DNA from: an uncultured Bacteroidales bacterium
GTDB lineage: Bacteria; Bacteroidota; Bacteroidia; Bacteroidales; F082
Assembly: GCA_900317055.1 (NCBI GenBank)
Contig: ONFF01000013.1
Span: 17,634 to 81,633, forward strand
DNA length: 64,000 nucleotides
Direction of reading: 5' to 3'
Under the pieces are notes generated by a model. That model made no database searches. It saw only the letters and a list, made by a program, of their open reading frames with translations, and was not told where the DNA came from. A program made the position numbers and the translations under genes. Below are positions 25,015 to 34,304 of this stretch, piece by piece (within the stretch, counting starts at the first letter, position 1; the number at the start of each line of letters is the position of its first letter).

Positions 25015-25728
25015 ATGCAGAAATTTAGCGAATTAATCAAGGAAGAACTCAAAGGATGGAAACCGTTCGACATCATCTGGCTGGTTTTGGTGAGCGTCGT
25101 CATCACAGTGATGTCCATCCTGTTCAAATACGACAAGGCGAACGACCAGTTTTATTGGATCCACATCGTGGCAGCGACCTGCGGCATCATCAACGTGGTG
25201 CTGGGCGGCAAGGGCAAACTGTCGAACTACCTCTTCGGCTTCATCCATTGCTGCCTGATGATTTACATCACATTGATTTCAAGGCTCTATGCCGACTTTG
25301 GTGTGACTGTCTACAACTTCGTCATGCAGTTTGTGGGCTTTTTCATGTGGGCGAAAAACATGAATACGGAGACTCACGAGGTGATGAAGCTCCATGCCTC
25401 CAACCGCACTCGAATCATCAGCCTAGCCATTATTGTAGTGGGCACGATAGGGTTTGGACTGCTGATGAAATATTTCACCAACGACATCGCACCTTTTGCT
25501 GACTCAGCTAAAGCCGTGATGCAAGTCGTGGCCATGATTCTGATGGTCAGGATGTTCAGTGAACAATGGTGGCTTTGGATTGCCATCAATTGCGTCAGCA
25601 TCTTCATGTACATCAAGGCGGGCAACTTCCCCATCACGATGATGTATGTCATTTATCTGGTCAATTCCATCATCATGTGCGTTCGCTGGGAGAAGGAAGC
25701 CATCGCCAACGATAAGTTATTTAAATGA
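25015..25728 (+). CDS. pnuC: PnuC-family nicotinamide riboside/NMN-type transporter
   Basis: The product has 237 residues with about seven hydrophobic helices. The family's aromatic substrate-stacking motif is seen in QWWLWIAINCVSIFMYIK, and VYNFVMQFVGFFMWAKN is also typical. It is predicted to carry nicotinamide riboside by facilitated diffusion for NAD salvage. No NadR-like kinase or thiamine riboswitch is next to it, so a different vitamin substrate cannot be excluded. It overlaps the EamA gene by 4 bases. Confidence 0.87.
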   Translation: MQKFSELIKEELKGWKPFDIIWLVLVSVVITVMSILFKYDKANDQFYWIHIVAATCGIINVVLGGKGKLSNYLFGFIHCCLMIYITLISRLYADFGVTVYNFVMQFVGFFMWAKNMNTETHEVMKLHASNRTRIISLAIIVVGTIGFGLLMKYFTNDIAPFADSAKAVMQVVAMILMVRMFSEQWWLWIAINCVSIFMYIKAGNFPITMMYVIYLVNSIIMCVRWEKEAIANDKLFK

Positions 25729-26648
25729 AAGACACACAACGAAATACAAAACTAATTGGAGCCATAGCCGTGGCCTTGTCCGCCATGCTTTGGGGCGTGG
25801 ATGGCATCCTGCTCACCCCTCAACTCTACAACCTCAACACGGCCTTCGTGGTTTTTGTCATCCACCTCTTCCCTTTCCTGCTGATGAATGTGTTCTTTTT
25901 TAGGGAATACCGCCACCTAAAGACCATGACACGCTCCGACTTGATCTATTTCCTACTCATCGCCTTGTTTGGCGGTGCCTTGGGTACCTTGGCCATTGTC
26001 AAGTCGCTGTTTTTGCTGCATTTCAACAATCTTTCTGTCGTGGTGCTACTACAAAAGCTGCAACCTGTCTTTGCCGTCATCCTGGCGCGCATCATCTTGA
26101 AAGAGAGGATTAAGAAACACTTCGCACTTTGGGCTTGTGTCGCCCTCATCGGAGGTTATTTCCTCACCTTTGGATGGTCGCTCCCCGATTTCAGCACCGA
26201 CGGCATCACAACAGTCTATGCAGCTTTGCTGTCGTTGCTGGCAGCCTTCTCTTTCGGCAGTTCTACAGTGTTTTCCAAGAAGATCTTGGGCAACTATTCC
26301 TTTGTCAGTTCCACCTTCTTCCGCTACGGCTTCACCACGCTGATTATGCTTGTCATCGTGCTGTTTGCCGGCCACATCGGTGACTTCTCTCAGGTGACGC
26401 CACGCAACTGGCTCTTCATCGCCCTTATCGGCCTGACCACAGGCTCGGGTGCCATCTTCTTGTATTACTACGGTTTGCGCCACGTGAAAGCCTCGCTGTC
26501 CACCTTCCTTGAGCTAATGTATCCCATAACCGCGGTAGTGTTGGACTATTTCGTGAATGGCACGAAGTATTCGCCTGTCCAGTGGGCGGCGGCCTTTGTG
26601 ATGCTGTTTGCGATTGTGATGCTGAATGTAGACAGGAAAACAAAATAA
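25725..26648 (+). CDS. EamA/DMT-superfamily transporter
   Basis: The product has 307 residues with ten hydrophobic helices in two EamA repeats (first LSAMLWGVDGILLT to about residue 140, second AALLSLLAAFSFGSSTVFSK to about 300). It ends with basic residues. It is a drug/metabolite transporter of unknown substrate. Translational coupling to pnuC (ATGA overlap) suggests a shared physiological role. Confidence 0.88.
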   Translation: MKDTQRNTKLIGAIAVALSAMLWGVDGILLTPQLYNLNTAFVVFVIHLFPFLLMNVFFFREYRHLKTMTRSDLIYFLLIALFGGALGTLAIVKSLFLLHFNNLSVVVLLQKLQPVFAVILARIILKERIKKHFALWACVALIGGYFLTFGWSLPDFSTDGITTVYAALLSLLAAFSFGSSTVFSKKILGNYSFVSSTFFRYGFTTLIMLVIVLFAGHIGDFSQVTPRNWLFIALIGLTTGSGAIFLYYYGLRHVKASLSTFLELMYPITAVVLDYFVNGTKYSPVQWAAAFVMLFAIVMLNVDRKTK

Positions 26649-26654
26649 TTTGCA

Positions 26655-26662
26655 TACTTTTG
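26655..26662 (+). promoter_or_regulatory. -7 box of DUF2007 gene
   Basis: TACTTTTG followed by CAAC, 25 bases before the ATG at 26688. Confidence 0.65.
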
Positions 26663-26687
26663 CAACATCATCAAAAAAACTAACATC

Positions 26688-26930
26688 ATGGACAACGAAA
26701 TCAAAAGAGTGTATTCTGGTTCTGTAGTTGACGCCGAGTTCATCGGCAGCGTGCTTGCTGACAACGGCATACAATTCCTTATCCGTAACTTCCAGGAAGA
26801 GAGCCTTGTGGCAGGCTGGGCAGCTGGTGTCATCCAAGGTGATGCCTCTGTGTTTGTCTTTGAAAAGGACTACGACAAAGCCATGCTGCTTTTGGATGAG
26901 ATCAATGCGGCGGAAATGGAAGGCGAGTAA
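26688..26930 (+). CDS. DUF2007 small protein
   Basis: The product has 80 residues. The layout IKRVYSGSVVDAEFIGSVLADNGI, a short second strand (FLIRNF) and a C-terminal helix (DYDKAMLLLDEI) match DUF2007, a predicted PII-like signal-transducing fold. Function is unknown. It has its own promoter and a terminator-like hairpin after it. Confidence 0.8.
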   Translation: MDNEIKRVYSGSVVDAEFIGSVLADNGIQFLIRNFQEESLVAGWAAGVIQGDASVFVFEKDYDKAMLLLDEINAAEMEGE

Positions 26931-26939
26931 AACAGCAAA

Positions 26940-27013
26940 GGCTTCAGAAAGTATGTCATTCCTACGCTGGCATGTGGGCGAGCATGGAATCTATGCTTTC
27001 TGAAGCCGACTTT
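26940..27013 (+). terminator. Terminator hairpin with a repeat family C copy as its loop
   Basis: The 12-base arms GGCTTCAGAAAG (26940-26951) and CTTTCTGAAGCC (26996-27007) are followed by a T run. The loop (26953-26995) is a dispersed ATGTCATTCC...GGAATCTATG repeat. Confidence 0.75.
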
Positions 27014-27036
27014 TTTTGTTATTTTTTTTCTAAACC

Positions 27037-27093
27037 GCCTCCCATAGATTCCCAGCCTCCCCTGCATACCTCTTCAGGAATGACATGGGAGGC
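27037..27093. repeat. Repeat family C, inverted copy in a second hairpin
   Basis: The repeat core CATAGATTCC...GGAATGACAT (27043-27086) is inverted relative to the copy 45 bases left. It is flanked by different arms, GCCTCCCAT / ATGGGAGGC. It lies just after the clpB stop and may end clpB transcription. Confidence 0.75.
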
Positions 27094-27103
27094 TGGCTTT
27101 CTT

Positions 27104-29692
27104 TTAATTCCTGAAAATCAAGCCATCCCCTTGCACATCCACGATGATGGTCTTCGTCTTGTCGACCGACTCGGCCAGGATCATCTTCGAGAGCGAGTTG
27201 AGCAACTCACGCTGCATCATACGCTTCACAGGACGCGCACCGTACTGAGGGTTGTAGCTCTGCTTTGCGATAAAGTCGACGGCGGCATCAGTGATGTCAA
27301 TCTTGATGTCGTTGGCAGCCAGCATCTTCTGCACGCTACGGAACTGCATCCTCACGATGTCGGCAATCTGGTTCTCGTCCAAAGGCTTGAACATGATGAT
27401 GTCGTCGACACGGTTCAAGAACTCAGGCCGCATGAACTGCTTCAGCTGCTCCATGACCTCGTTACGGGTCTTCTCGAAGACTTCTTCGTCATTGCTGCCA
27501 TTCAACAAGGCGAAGTTGTCCTGGATGACATTGGCGCCAATGTTGGAGGTCATGATGACGATGGTGTTCTTGAAGTCCACCGTACGGCCCTTGTTGTCAG
27601 TCAGACGGCCGTCGTCCAAGACCTGCAATAGGATGTTGAACACATCAGGGTGTGCCTTCTCGATTTCATCCAACAAAATGACGGAATACGGCTTACGACG
27701 CACAGCCTCAGTCAGTTGACCACTTTCCTCATAGCCCACATATCCTGGAGGCGCACCGATGAGTCGCGACACCGTGTGACGCTCCTGGTACTCCGACATG
27801 TCGATACGCACCATGGCGTTCTCGTCGTCAAACAGGAACTCAGCCAAGGCCTTGGCCAGCTCAGTCTTACCCACACCCGTGGTACCCATGAAGATGAAGG
27901 AACCGATAGGACGTTTGGCATCCTGCAAGCCCGCACGGCTACGACGGATGGCATCGCTCACAGCGGTGATAGCCTCGTCCTGACCCACCACACGCTTGTG
28001 CAGTTCGTCTTCGAGGTGCAAGAGCTTCTCACGTTCGCTTTGCATCATCTTGTTGACCGGGATACCCGTCCAACGCGACACAATCTCTGCCACATCATCG
28101 GCACCGACTTCCTCATCCACCAACGGGTGGTCGCCTTGTGCCACTCTCAAGTCGGCCTTAGCCTTCTCAATGGCGGCCTCAGCCTCGCGGATCTTGCCGT
28201 AACGCAGTTCAGCCACACGGCCATAGTCGCCGTCGCGTTCAGCCACCTCGGCTTGATGTTTATAGGTCTCTATGTTGCTCTTTTCCTTCTGGATGAGTTC
28301 TACGTAGTTGCGTTCGGTCTCCCACTTTGCCTTGATGGCGGAGCGTTTGTCGTTGAGTTCGGCCAGCTCCTTCCCTATCTCCTCCAACTTCTTGGTGTCG
28401 TTCTCACGCTTGATGGCCTCGCGCTCAATCTCCAATTGGCGGATAGCACGCTCGACATCCTCAAGCTCTTCAGGCATCGAGTCGATTTGCAGTCTCAAAC
28501 GCGAGGCGGCTTCGTCGATCAAGTCGATGGCCTTATCGGGCAGGAAACGGTCGGAGATGTAACGCACCGACAGCTGCACGGCTGAGATGATAGCCTCGTC
28601 CAAGATACGGATGTGGTGGTGCGTCTCATAACGCTCCTTTAGTCCACGCAGGATACTGATGGCCGAAGCCTCATCAGGCTCGTCGATCATAACCTTCTGG
28701 AAACGACGCTCCAAGGCCTTATCCTTTTCGAAATACTGTTGGTATTCCTTCAAGGTGGTGGCACCGATGGCACGCAGTTCGCCACGCGACAGGGCCGGCT
28801 TCAAGATGTTGGCCGCGTCCATGGCGCCTTCGCCGCCACCCGCGCCGACCAAGGTGTGGATCTCGTCGATGAACAAGATGACCTCGCCATCGCTGTCGAC
28901 GACTTCCTTGACGACATTCTTCAGACGTTCCTCAAACTCGCCCTTGTATTTGGCACCAGCCAGCAAAGCACCCATGTCCAAGCTGAACACGGTCTTGCTC
29001 TTCAAATTTTCCGGCACATCACGATTGACAATACGCTGGGCCAAACCTTCCACGATAGCGGTCTTACCCACACCCGGTTCACCTATCAATATAGGGTTGT
29101 TTTTGGTGCGTCGGCTCAAGATTTGCAGCACACGACGAATCTCTTCGTCACGGCCAATGACCGGGTCGAGTTTGCCCTGTTGAGCAAGGTCGTTCAAGTT
29201 CTTGGCGAAACGGTTCAGACTGTCGTAGTTCTGTTCGGCATCTTGCGAGTCGACCTTTTTACCTTTGCGGAACTGCTGGATAGCTTTCTCAAGGTCGTCC
29301 TTGCGGATGCCTTGATCCTTCATCATCTGCGAGGCAGTACTGTTGCTCTCGAAGACAGCCAGTAACAGATGCTCAATGGAAACGTACTCGTCGCCCATCT
29401 TCTTGGCTTGCGCCAAGGCATCGTTGAAGATCTTGCTTACTTCGGAAGAGTAATATAGTTCAGTACCGCTGCTACGCGGTTGAGAGTTAATGGCCTGGTC
29501 AAGGGATTCGTTGAGACGATTCAGGTTGACGCCCAGCTTCTTCATCAAGTTGGGCACCAAGTAATCGTCGCTCAACAGCATACCCTTCAGCAGGTGGATG
29601 GCTTCCACGGTCTGGCTCTGGTGTGATTGTGCAATCTCCTGAGCCTTCCCGATGGCTTCCTGTGATTTGATGGTGAATTGATTGATGTTCAT
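27104..29692 (-). CDS. clpB: ClpB chaperone (AAA+ disaggregase)
   Basis: The product has 862 residues, full length. Clp N-domain repeats occupy 1-150. NBD1 has Walker A GEPGVGKT (203-210) and Walker [10 protein letters not shown]. The ClpB-type coiled-coil middle domain covers about 410-520. NBD2 has GTTGVGKT (603-610) and [13 protein letters not shown]. With DnaK it pulls proteins out of aggregates after heat stress. An AAAGGAG sequence at 29707-29701, unusual for this genome, lies 8 bases before the ATG as a Shine-Dalgarno site. The upstream region holds two kinds of repeats. Confidence 0.97.
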   Translation of the reverse strand: MNINQFTIKSQEAIGKAQEIAQSHQSQTVEAIHLLKGMLLSDDYLVPNLMKKLGVNLNRLNESLDQAINSQPRSSGTELYYSSEVSKIFNDALAQAKKMGDEYVSIEHLLLAVFESNSTASQMMKDQGIRKDDLEKAIQQFRKGKKVDSQDAEQNYDSLNRFAKNLNDLAQQGKLDPVIGRDEEIRRVLQILSRRTKNNPILIGEPGVGKTAIVEGLAQRIVNRDVPENLKSKTVFSLDMGALLAGAKYKGEFEERLKNVVKEVVDSDGEVILFIDEIHTLVGAGGGEGAMDAANILKPALSRGELRAIGATTLKEYQQYFEKDKALERRFQKVMIDEPDEASAISILRGLKERYETHHHIRILDEAIISAVQLSVRYISDRFLPDKAIDLIDEAASRLRLQIDSMPEELEDVERAIRQLEIEREAIKRENDTKKLEEIGKELAELNDKRSAIKAKWETERNYVELIQKEKSNIETYKHQAEVAERDGDYGRVAELRYGKIREAEAAIEKAKADLRVAQGDHPLVDEEVGADDVAEIVSRWTGIPVNKMMQSEREKLLHLEDELHKRVVGQDEAITAVSDAIRRSRAGLQDAKRPIGSFIFMGTTGVGKTELAKALAEFLFDDENAMVRIDMSEYQERHTVSRLIGAPPGYVGYEESGQLTEAVRRKPYSVILLDEIEKAHPDVFNILLQVLDDGRLTDNKGRTVDFKNTIVIMTSNIGANVIQDNFALLNGSNDEEVFEKTRNEVMEQLKQFMRPEFLNRVDDIIMFKPLDENQIADIVRMQFRSVQKMLAANDIKIDITDAAVDFIAKQSYNPQYGARPVKRMMQRELLNSLSKMILAESVDKTKTIIVDVQGDGLIFRN

Positions 29693-29700
29693 ATTTTGTT

Positions 29701-29707
29701 CTCCTTT
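29701..29707 (-). promoter_or_regulatory. Shine-Dalgarno site of clpB
   Basis: AAAGGAG on the minus strand, 8 bases before the clpB ATG. Most genes in this window lack such a site, so clpB may be translated at a higher rate. Confidence 0.6.
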
Positions 29708-29721
29708 CGATTATCTTTTTT

Positions 29722-29761
29722 GACACGGGACTGCGAGACGCGGGACACGGGACTGCGAGAC
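29722..29761. repeat. Direct repeat of GACACGGGACTGCGAGAC
   Basis: Two identical 18-base units begin 22 bases apart (29722 and 29744) upstream of clpB. They are related to the arms of the chrA inverted-repeat element. Confidence 0.8.
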
Positions 29762-29765
29762 CAAA

Positions 29766-29813
29766 GGTCCCTGAGCCCGCGGTCCCTGAGGCCAATCGAA
29801 GGGTCGAAGGGCC
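29766..29813. repeat. Repeat family A, 48-base intergenic copy
   Basis: Full-length nested unit between clpB and the DUF3667 gene, directly after the 18-base direct repeats. Confidence 0.88.
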
Positions 29814-29948
29814 GACTCAAAGTCACGGGTTGCAACTCATCAAAAACACCGCCAATCTGGTTGAGATGAAACAAAGTCAGTTTTTACGACAAAATGTCAC
29901 TAAATCAAGAATTTAGAAGAATTATTTGCGACATTTTGACATATTTTC

Positions 29949-29956
29949 TACCTTTG
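29949..29956 (+). promoter_or_regulatory. -7 box of DUF3667 gene
   Basis: TACCTTTG, 22 bases before the ATG at 29979. Confidence 0.65.
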
Positions 29957-29978
29957 TCCCATCAAAACCCGAATCATC

Positions 29979-30935
29979 ATGGAAAACGAAATCCAAACTG
30001 AGGTCCAAGTCGAAACACAAGCCGAAACCCAGACCGAAATCCAGGCCGAGACGCAAACTGAAATTCAGGCCGAGGACCAGATTGAAGTGAAGACAACAAA
30101 ATGCCTCAACTGTGGCACTGAATTCGAGGGAAATTTCTGTCCTGAATGCGGACAAGATGCCAAAACAAGTCGGTTCACCCTGCGATTCATCTGGAGTAAT
30201 CTCCTATCGGCCGTGTTAGGCAGGGACGGCGGCATCGGGTACACCATCAAGAACCTGTTCTCACGACCCGGCAAAATGATTGTCGAGATTCTTGAAGGAA
30301 AACGCCGCAAATACGTCTCGCCTTTCCCAACGCTGTTCCTGGCGCTGACACTTTATGTCCTGATCTTCACCGCAACGGGTACCAAAAACATAGAAATAGA
30401 CAATCTGCCAGAGGACATAGATACAGAACTCACCGTAAAAGTGGGTGAAAAGACTACGGAAATCAACAACAACTCCACTTCAGCAAAGCAGATGCTTCAA
30501 AAAGGGGCTCAACTCGCTGTCAATGGGTATCACTTCTACCTCAACCATTACACGCTTTGCTACATGCTCACTTTGCCTTTGTTCGTTGTTGCGGCAAGGA
30601 AGTGTTATGGCAAGGAAAACCGCAAACGCTATAACCATGCCGAATACATTGTCGCCATAGTCTATGCGATGGTGATATTGGTGTTATACCGTTGCGTCGT
30701 CAACCTCATCTACCCCATCTCGCCCCACTTTTATGGAAAAATGACATTCTATGAGCCGATTGCCATCATCATTGCCTTGACCGCTTGTTTCAGGAAGATG
30801 ATGGGGTTCAGCACGATCAAGACGGTTTGGCGCAGCACACTGACAATTGCACTTTATTACCTCCTTCTCGGGGCAATAGTCACGATATGCGCAGTGTCCA
30901 TCGGATTTTTCTTTTACTTCAAGTATCTGAGATAA
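29979..30935 (+). CDS. DUF3667 zinc-ribbon membrane protein
   Basis: The product has 318 residues. An acidic N-terminal segment repeats the motif ETQ-TEIQA. A zinc ribbon follows with C42, C45, C54 and C57 (CLNCGTEFEGNFCPECG). Next is the family block SRFTLRFIWSNLLSAVL, GIGYTIKNLFSRPGKMI and KRRKYVSPFPTLFLAL, and four to five hydrophobic helices. DUF3667 is common in Bacteroidota and its role is unknown. Confidence 0.85.
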   Translation: MENEIQTEVQVETQAETQTEIQAETQTEIQAEDQIEVKTTKCLNCGTEFEGNFCPECGQDAKTSRFTLRFIWSNLLSAVLGRDGGIGYTIKNLFSRPGKMIVEILEGKRRKYVSPFPTLFLALTLYVLIFTATGTKNIEIDNLPEDIDTELTVKVGEKTTEINNNSTSAKQMLQKGAQLAVNGYHFYLNHYTLCYMLTLPLFVVAARKCYGKENRKRYNHAEYIVAIVYAMVILVLYRCVVNLIYPISPHFYGKMTFYEPIAIIIALTACFRKMMGFSTIKTVWRSTLTIALYYLLLGAIVTICAVSIGFFFYFKYLR

Positions 30936-30937
30936 AA

Positions 30938-32440
30938 TTACTTTGCCCGCCAGAAACTCCGAGTAAATAACAGCAGGATGGTGAAGATTTCGAGACGACC
31001 CACCAGCATATCGAACGAAAGCAGCCATTTGGCGGCATTGGGAATGGCATCGAAATTGCCGCTCGGCCCCGTGATGCCCGAGCCTGGGCCGTAATTGCTG
31101 AAACAGGTCAAGAAAGAGATGGCACCTTCCTCAAGGCTCATGCCTGCTGCTGAAAGCCCCACCACATTGACCATGAAAACGATGATGAACAACGAGAAGA
31201 ACGACAGCACACGCTTCAGGCTGAGGTCTTCCACAATCTGCCCCGAAATTTTCACTGTATACATACTGGATGAGTGAATCAACTCGTTGATAGTCTTTTT
31301 GATATATTTGAACAATACAATGACGCGCACCATCTTGATGCCACCACTGGTGGAGCCTGCACAGCCACCCACAATCATCAAGACAACCGTAGGGATAAGG
31401 AAGAGACGCCCCCAAAGGTCGTAATCGTAGTTGCTGCCTTGGAAACCTGTGTTCGACAGCAATGCCACCACATGGAACATAGAGGTGCGGATGCGCTCCC
31501 ACCAGGTCTGCGGATGCGAGACCAACTGCTCATCCGTGATGGTATCGAAACGTGGGGCAAAATAGAAGCGTCCCACAAACAGCAGCGTGAAGAGAAGGAT
31601 GGCAAGCAAATACCAACGAAGTTCCTCGTTGCGACGAATCACATCAAAGCGACGGTTGAACAGGAAATGATACATTGCGAAGTTAATGCCCGACATGAGC
31701 ATAAAGACGATGCAGACGCACTCAATATAGTTGGAATGGTAATAGCCGATGCTAGCCTGATGCGTACTGAAACCACCAGTGGCAATGGTAGTAAAAGCAT
31801 GGCACACGGCATCGAACTTATTCATGGGGCCAAGGTGATAAAAGAAGGCGCAAAGCAGGGTCAGTGCAATGTAAATAAACCAGAGCAGGCGCGAAGTGGC
31901 CCCCATGGTTGGAGCAAGTTTCTCAACACTTAAGCCTGGTGCTTCAGCAGCGAAAAGAGAAACCTTCTTTGAGCCTTTGGCCACCGAAGGGAGAAAAGCC
32001 AGAGTGAACACCACCACACCCAATCCGCCCATCCATTGCATGATACTACGCCAAAACAGGATGCCATGGGGCTGTTGGTCGATGTTGTTGAGAATAGTGG
32101 CCCCCGTAGTCGAGAAGCCTGACATGGTCTCAAAGAAAGCATCTGTCACATTGTCGACAGTGCCATTCATCAGGAAAGGCAACATGCCGAACAAAGAAAA
32201 CAGCACCCACGACAAGGCCACTACCATGAACGAATCACGGATTTGCAAGCTACTCTTTTTCATCGAGTTGCCAATATTGTAGAGCAATAGGCCAACGGCA
32301 CCTGTCAAACCGGCAGTAAGCAGAAAACAACGGGCATCGGTCTCTCCCGTCACGCGCTGATAGTGCAAGGCTACCGCCGCCGTCAGCAACAAGGCTGCGG
32401 CCTCAATTAGCAGCAATACACCAAACAGCTTGCTTTTCAT
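30938..32440 (-). CDS. trkH: TrkH-family potassium uptake membrane subunit
   Basis: The product has 500 residues. The four pore-loop/membrane repeats of the SKT family are visible, with selectivity-filter stretches MSGFSTTGAT, FTTIATGGFST, LSNTGFQG and FSNYGPGSG. It imports K+ across the inner membrane and normally needs a TrkA RCK subunit, which is not in this window. It converges on the DUF3667 gene with a 2-base gap. Confidence 0.94.
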   Translation of the reverse strand: MKSKLFGVLLLIEAAALLLTAAVALHYQRVTGETDARCFLLTAGLTGAVGLLLYNIGNSMKKSSLQIRDSFMVVALSWVLFSLFGMLPFLMNGTVDNVTDAFFETMSGFSTTGATILNNIDQQPHGILFWRSIMQWMGGLGVVVFTLAFLPSVAKGSKKVSLFAAEAPGLSVEKLAPTMGATSRLLWFIYIALTLLCAFFYHLGPMNKFDAVCHAFTTIATGGFSTHQASIGYYHSNYIECVCIVFMLMSGINFAMYHFLFNRRFDVIRRNEELRWYLLAILLFTLLFVGRFYFAPRFDTITDEQLVSHPQTWWERIRTSMFHVVALLSNTGFQGSNYDYDLWGRLFLIPTVVLMIVGGCAGSTSGGIKMVRVIVLFKYIKKTINELIHSSSMYTVKISGQIVEDLSLKRVLSFFSLFIIVFMVNVVGLSAAGMSLEEGAISFLTCFSNYGPGSGITGPSGNFDAIPNAAKWLLSFDMLVGRLEIFTILLLFTRSFWRAK

Positions 32441-32454
32441 CTTTTACCTATTTC

Positions 32455-32478
32455 GGACGCAAGCATTGCGTCCCTACA
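32455..32478. repeat. Repeat family B, half unit
   Basis: The palindrome GGACGCAA-GCA-TTGCGTCC followed by CTACA is related to the arms inside the TPR regulator gene at 9602-9676. Confidence 0.7.
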
Positions 32479-32502
32479 ACGGGCAGACACACGGGCCTAC
32501 CC

Positions 32503-32541
32503 TCTACTCTAAACTCTAAACTCTAAACACTAAACTCTAAA
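32503..32541. repeat. Intergenic microrepeat (CTCTAAACTCTAAA units)
   Basis: Tandem CTCTAAA units abut the stop of the DUF2750 gene. They are the reverse complement of the 23778-23830 type. Confidence 0.65.
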
Positions 32542-32949
32542 CTAACTCCACGGTTGCGCCCAGCCCTCGCCATAATCAAAATCGTCGTCATCTTCATCGT
32601 CCTTTTCCTTGTAGGAATGGTCATCATATGGCTTCAACCAATTCCTGAACTTATAGGAAGGTATTGCCGTAATCTCGCCGTCAGCTTCTGGCGAAACGGC
32701 AATGTCAATCTCGTCGGCAGCCAGCTCCTTGAGCCAATGTCCCAATTCCGAGAAGCCCATATCGGTCACCGTGTAGCCATCCCAATCGCCCTGTGCGGCC
32801 TTAGCTGCCAAATCCTCTGACTCCCAAAGCGGTATGTAAGGCTCACCGTCATTATCTTCCAGCATGGCAAAGAAGCCTTCCTTGGCCTCAAGCAGCCAAA
32901 CCTTGCGCGTCTCCAGAATGGACGCTATGAATTGTTCCAGTTTATCCAT
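32542..32949 (-). CDS. DUF2750 family protein
   Basis: The product has 135 residues. The core MDKLEQFIASILETRKVWLLEAKEGF, YIPLWESEDLAAKAA and WLKELAADEIDIAVSPE matches DUF2750. The C-terminus is very acidic (EKDDEDDDDFDYGEG). The start at 32949 was preferred to an in-frame ATG at 33009 because it fits the family N-terminus and leaves a 16-base gap after the upstream S4 gene in place of a 44-base overlap. Function is unknown. Confidence 0.8.
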   Translation of the reverse strand: MDKLEQFIASILETRKVWLLEAKEGFFAMLEDNDGEPYIPLWESEDLAAKAAQGDWDGYTVTDMGFSELGHWLKELAADEIDIAVSPEADGEITAIPSYKFRNWLKPYDDHSYKEKDDEDDDDFDYGEGWAQPWS

Positions 32950-32965
32950 GATAATCAGTATATTT

Positions 32966-33205
32966 TCAGTCGCACCCTTCGACGAAGATTTCAAAGTTCT
33001 CAAAGACAATCACTTCGCCAGCGGTAATCTTGGCGCGTTTGCGGGTTTCGACCTCACCGTTGCGCAATACCATGCCTGCGGAGACCACCTCTTGTGCCTC
33101 GCTCCCCGACTCCACCACACCAGTGGCCTTCAACAAGCCGATGAGGGGGATAAAAGTCTCATCCTCTCGGAGGGTGAAACTAATTCTTCTTAGTCTTTCT
33201 GCCAT
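32966..33205 (-). CDS. Small S4-domain RNA-binding protein (YbcJ-like)
   Basis: The product has 79 residues, essentially a lone S4 domain (FIPLIGLLKATGVVESGSEAQEVVSAGMVLRNGEVET-type layout, with KRAKITAGEVIVFENFEI). Stand-alone S4 proteins like YbcJ bind structured RNA or ribosomal parts. It overlaps the upstream DUF368 gene by 26 bases on the same strand. Confidence 0.85.
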   Translation of the reverse strand: MAERLRRISFTLREDETFIPLIGLLKATGVVESGSEAQEVVSAGMVLRNGEVETRKRAKITAGEVIVFENFEIFVEGCD

Positions 33206-34172
33206 GTTTACTATGTTTCCTATGTTTCTTTTGTCTCTTTGGTTTAGGATTTAGCAACCTTTCCTGTTGTTTCTTCTTGGTGTGGCGCGCCATGAGCTCC
33301 AAGATAAAGACCGCAGCAAAGCCCAATCCCGCCATGACGACGGCCAAAAGCAATTCGGTATTCCAGCTTGGAAGCGAAAAGAGATAAGTAGACTCACCTG
33401 GCACTTTCCAAGGATATACCACGGGAAGGCTGCCCAACATAAAGCCCGCCAATACCGAGAGCGTCGAATCGCGGTACTCTCTCATCAACCATGCCAACAG
33501 GTGTGAAAACATTATTATGCTGACCAAAGCTCCCAACACAAACGGAAGGAGAATCCTTGTCCCATCCATAAAAGTGGAAGCCTTGGTCATCCAAGGGATG
33601 CCTTTGGTGACAATCAACTCATAGTTGCCCATGAGCAGCATCAGGTGGGAGCCCGACACACCAGGCACCACCATACCTGTAGCCCCTATGATACCGCACA
33701 GGAAGAGGTAGAAAAAGCTCTCGTTGGGATAGGGATTCGACTTAATGGAGAGGAAAAACGAGAGCACCATACCGGCCACGACAAGCAAAATGTTCTTGGC
33801 ACTCACTTTATCGATGTTTTTCATCACATAAATCACCGAAGCGATGATGAGGCCGATGAAAAACGACCAAGTATAGACCTTATACGAAACGAGCGTCTGT
33901 TTCAAGAACATGGAAGTCAATACCATGCCCGCCAGAAGACCCAGCACGATGGCAATGAAAAACCTGAAATCGGTGCGTCGGCCAAATTCGTTGAACTCAC
34001 CTTTGAAGAGCAACTTGAAATTCTTGATTCTAAGCGAGTTGATGGCATTGATAAAGCGTTCAAACACCCCAAGCACCAACGACACCGTGCCGCTGGAAAT
34101 GGGAAAGACATTGGCTGCACCCATAATCATGCCTTTCACGAACACCTTAATCGACTCCCAAATAGCCAACAT
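33180..34172 (-). CDS. DUF368 (PopT-like) undecaprenyl-phosphate transporter
   Basis: The product has 330 residues. The DUF368 signature GMIMGAANVFPISSGTVSLV near the start and GIIGATGMVVPGVSGSHLMLLMGNYE in the middle are clear, with eight to nine hydrophobic helices. Family members (PopT) help return undecaprenyl phosphate across the membrane for cell-wall synthesis. The C-terminal 40 residues are strongly basic (KKKQQERLLNPKPKRQKKH). An ATG 21 bases upstream (34193) lies only 5 bases after the -7 box, so the ATG at 34172 was chosen. Confidence 0.88.
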   Translation of the reverse strand: MLAIWESIKVFVKGMIMGAANVFPISSGTVSLVLGVFERFINAINSLRIKNFKLLFKGEFNEFGRRTDFRFFIAIVLGLLAGMVLTSMFLKQTLVSYKVYTWSFFIGLIIASVIYVMKNIDKVSAKNILLVVAGMVLSFFLSIKSNPYPNESFFYLFLCGIIGATGMVVPGVSGSHLMLLMGNYELIVTKGIPWMTKASTFMDGTRILLPFVLGALVSIIMFSHLLAWLMREYRDSTLSVLAGFMLGSLPVVYPWKVPGESTYLFSLPSWNTELLLAVVMAGLGFAAVFILELMARHTKKKQQERLLNPKPKRQKKHRKHSKHGRKTKKN

Positions 34173-34198
34173 AATTTCGCCTTTTTTGTTCAAAACTA

Positions 34199-34206
34199 CA
34201 AAGGTA
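34199..34206 (-). promoter_or_regulatory. -7 box of DUF368 gene
   Basis: TACCTTTG on the minus strand, 26 bases from the chosen ATG at 34172. Confidence 0.65.
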
Positions 34207-34278
34207 CAACAAAAATTGTTCCCCGTGCTATTTTTAATCCAAATTTGAAAAAAAACGACATTATTGTCATAAGATTGT

Positions 34279-34286
34279 TATCTTTG
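34279..34286 (+). promoter_or_regulatory. -7 box of DUF493 gene
   Basis: TATCTTTG followed by C, 18 bases before the ATG at 34305. It sets the start of this small gene inside a much longer open frame. Confidence 0.7.
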
Positions 34287-34304
34287 CAAATCAAATCCAT
34301 TCCC

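Noticed and set aside
33645-34304. Upstream extension of the DUF493 frame to a 307-residue protein
   Set aside because: The extension is antisense to DUF368, and a -7 box at 34279-34286 and the family length fix the start at 34305.
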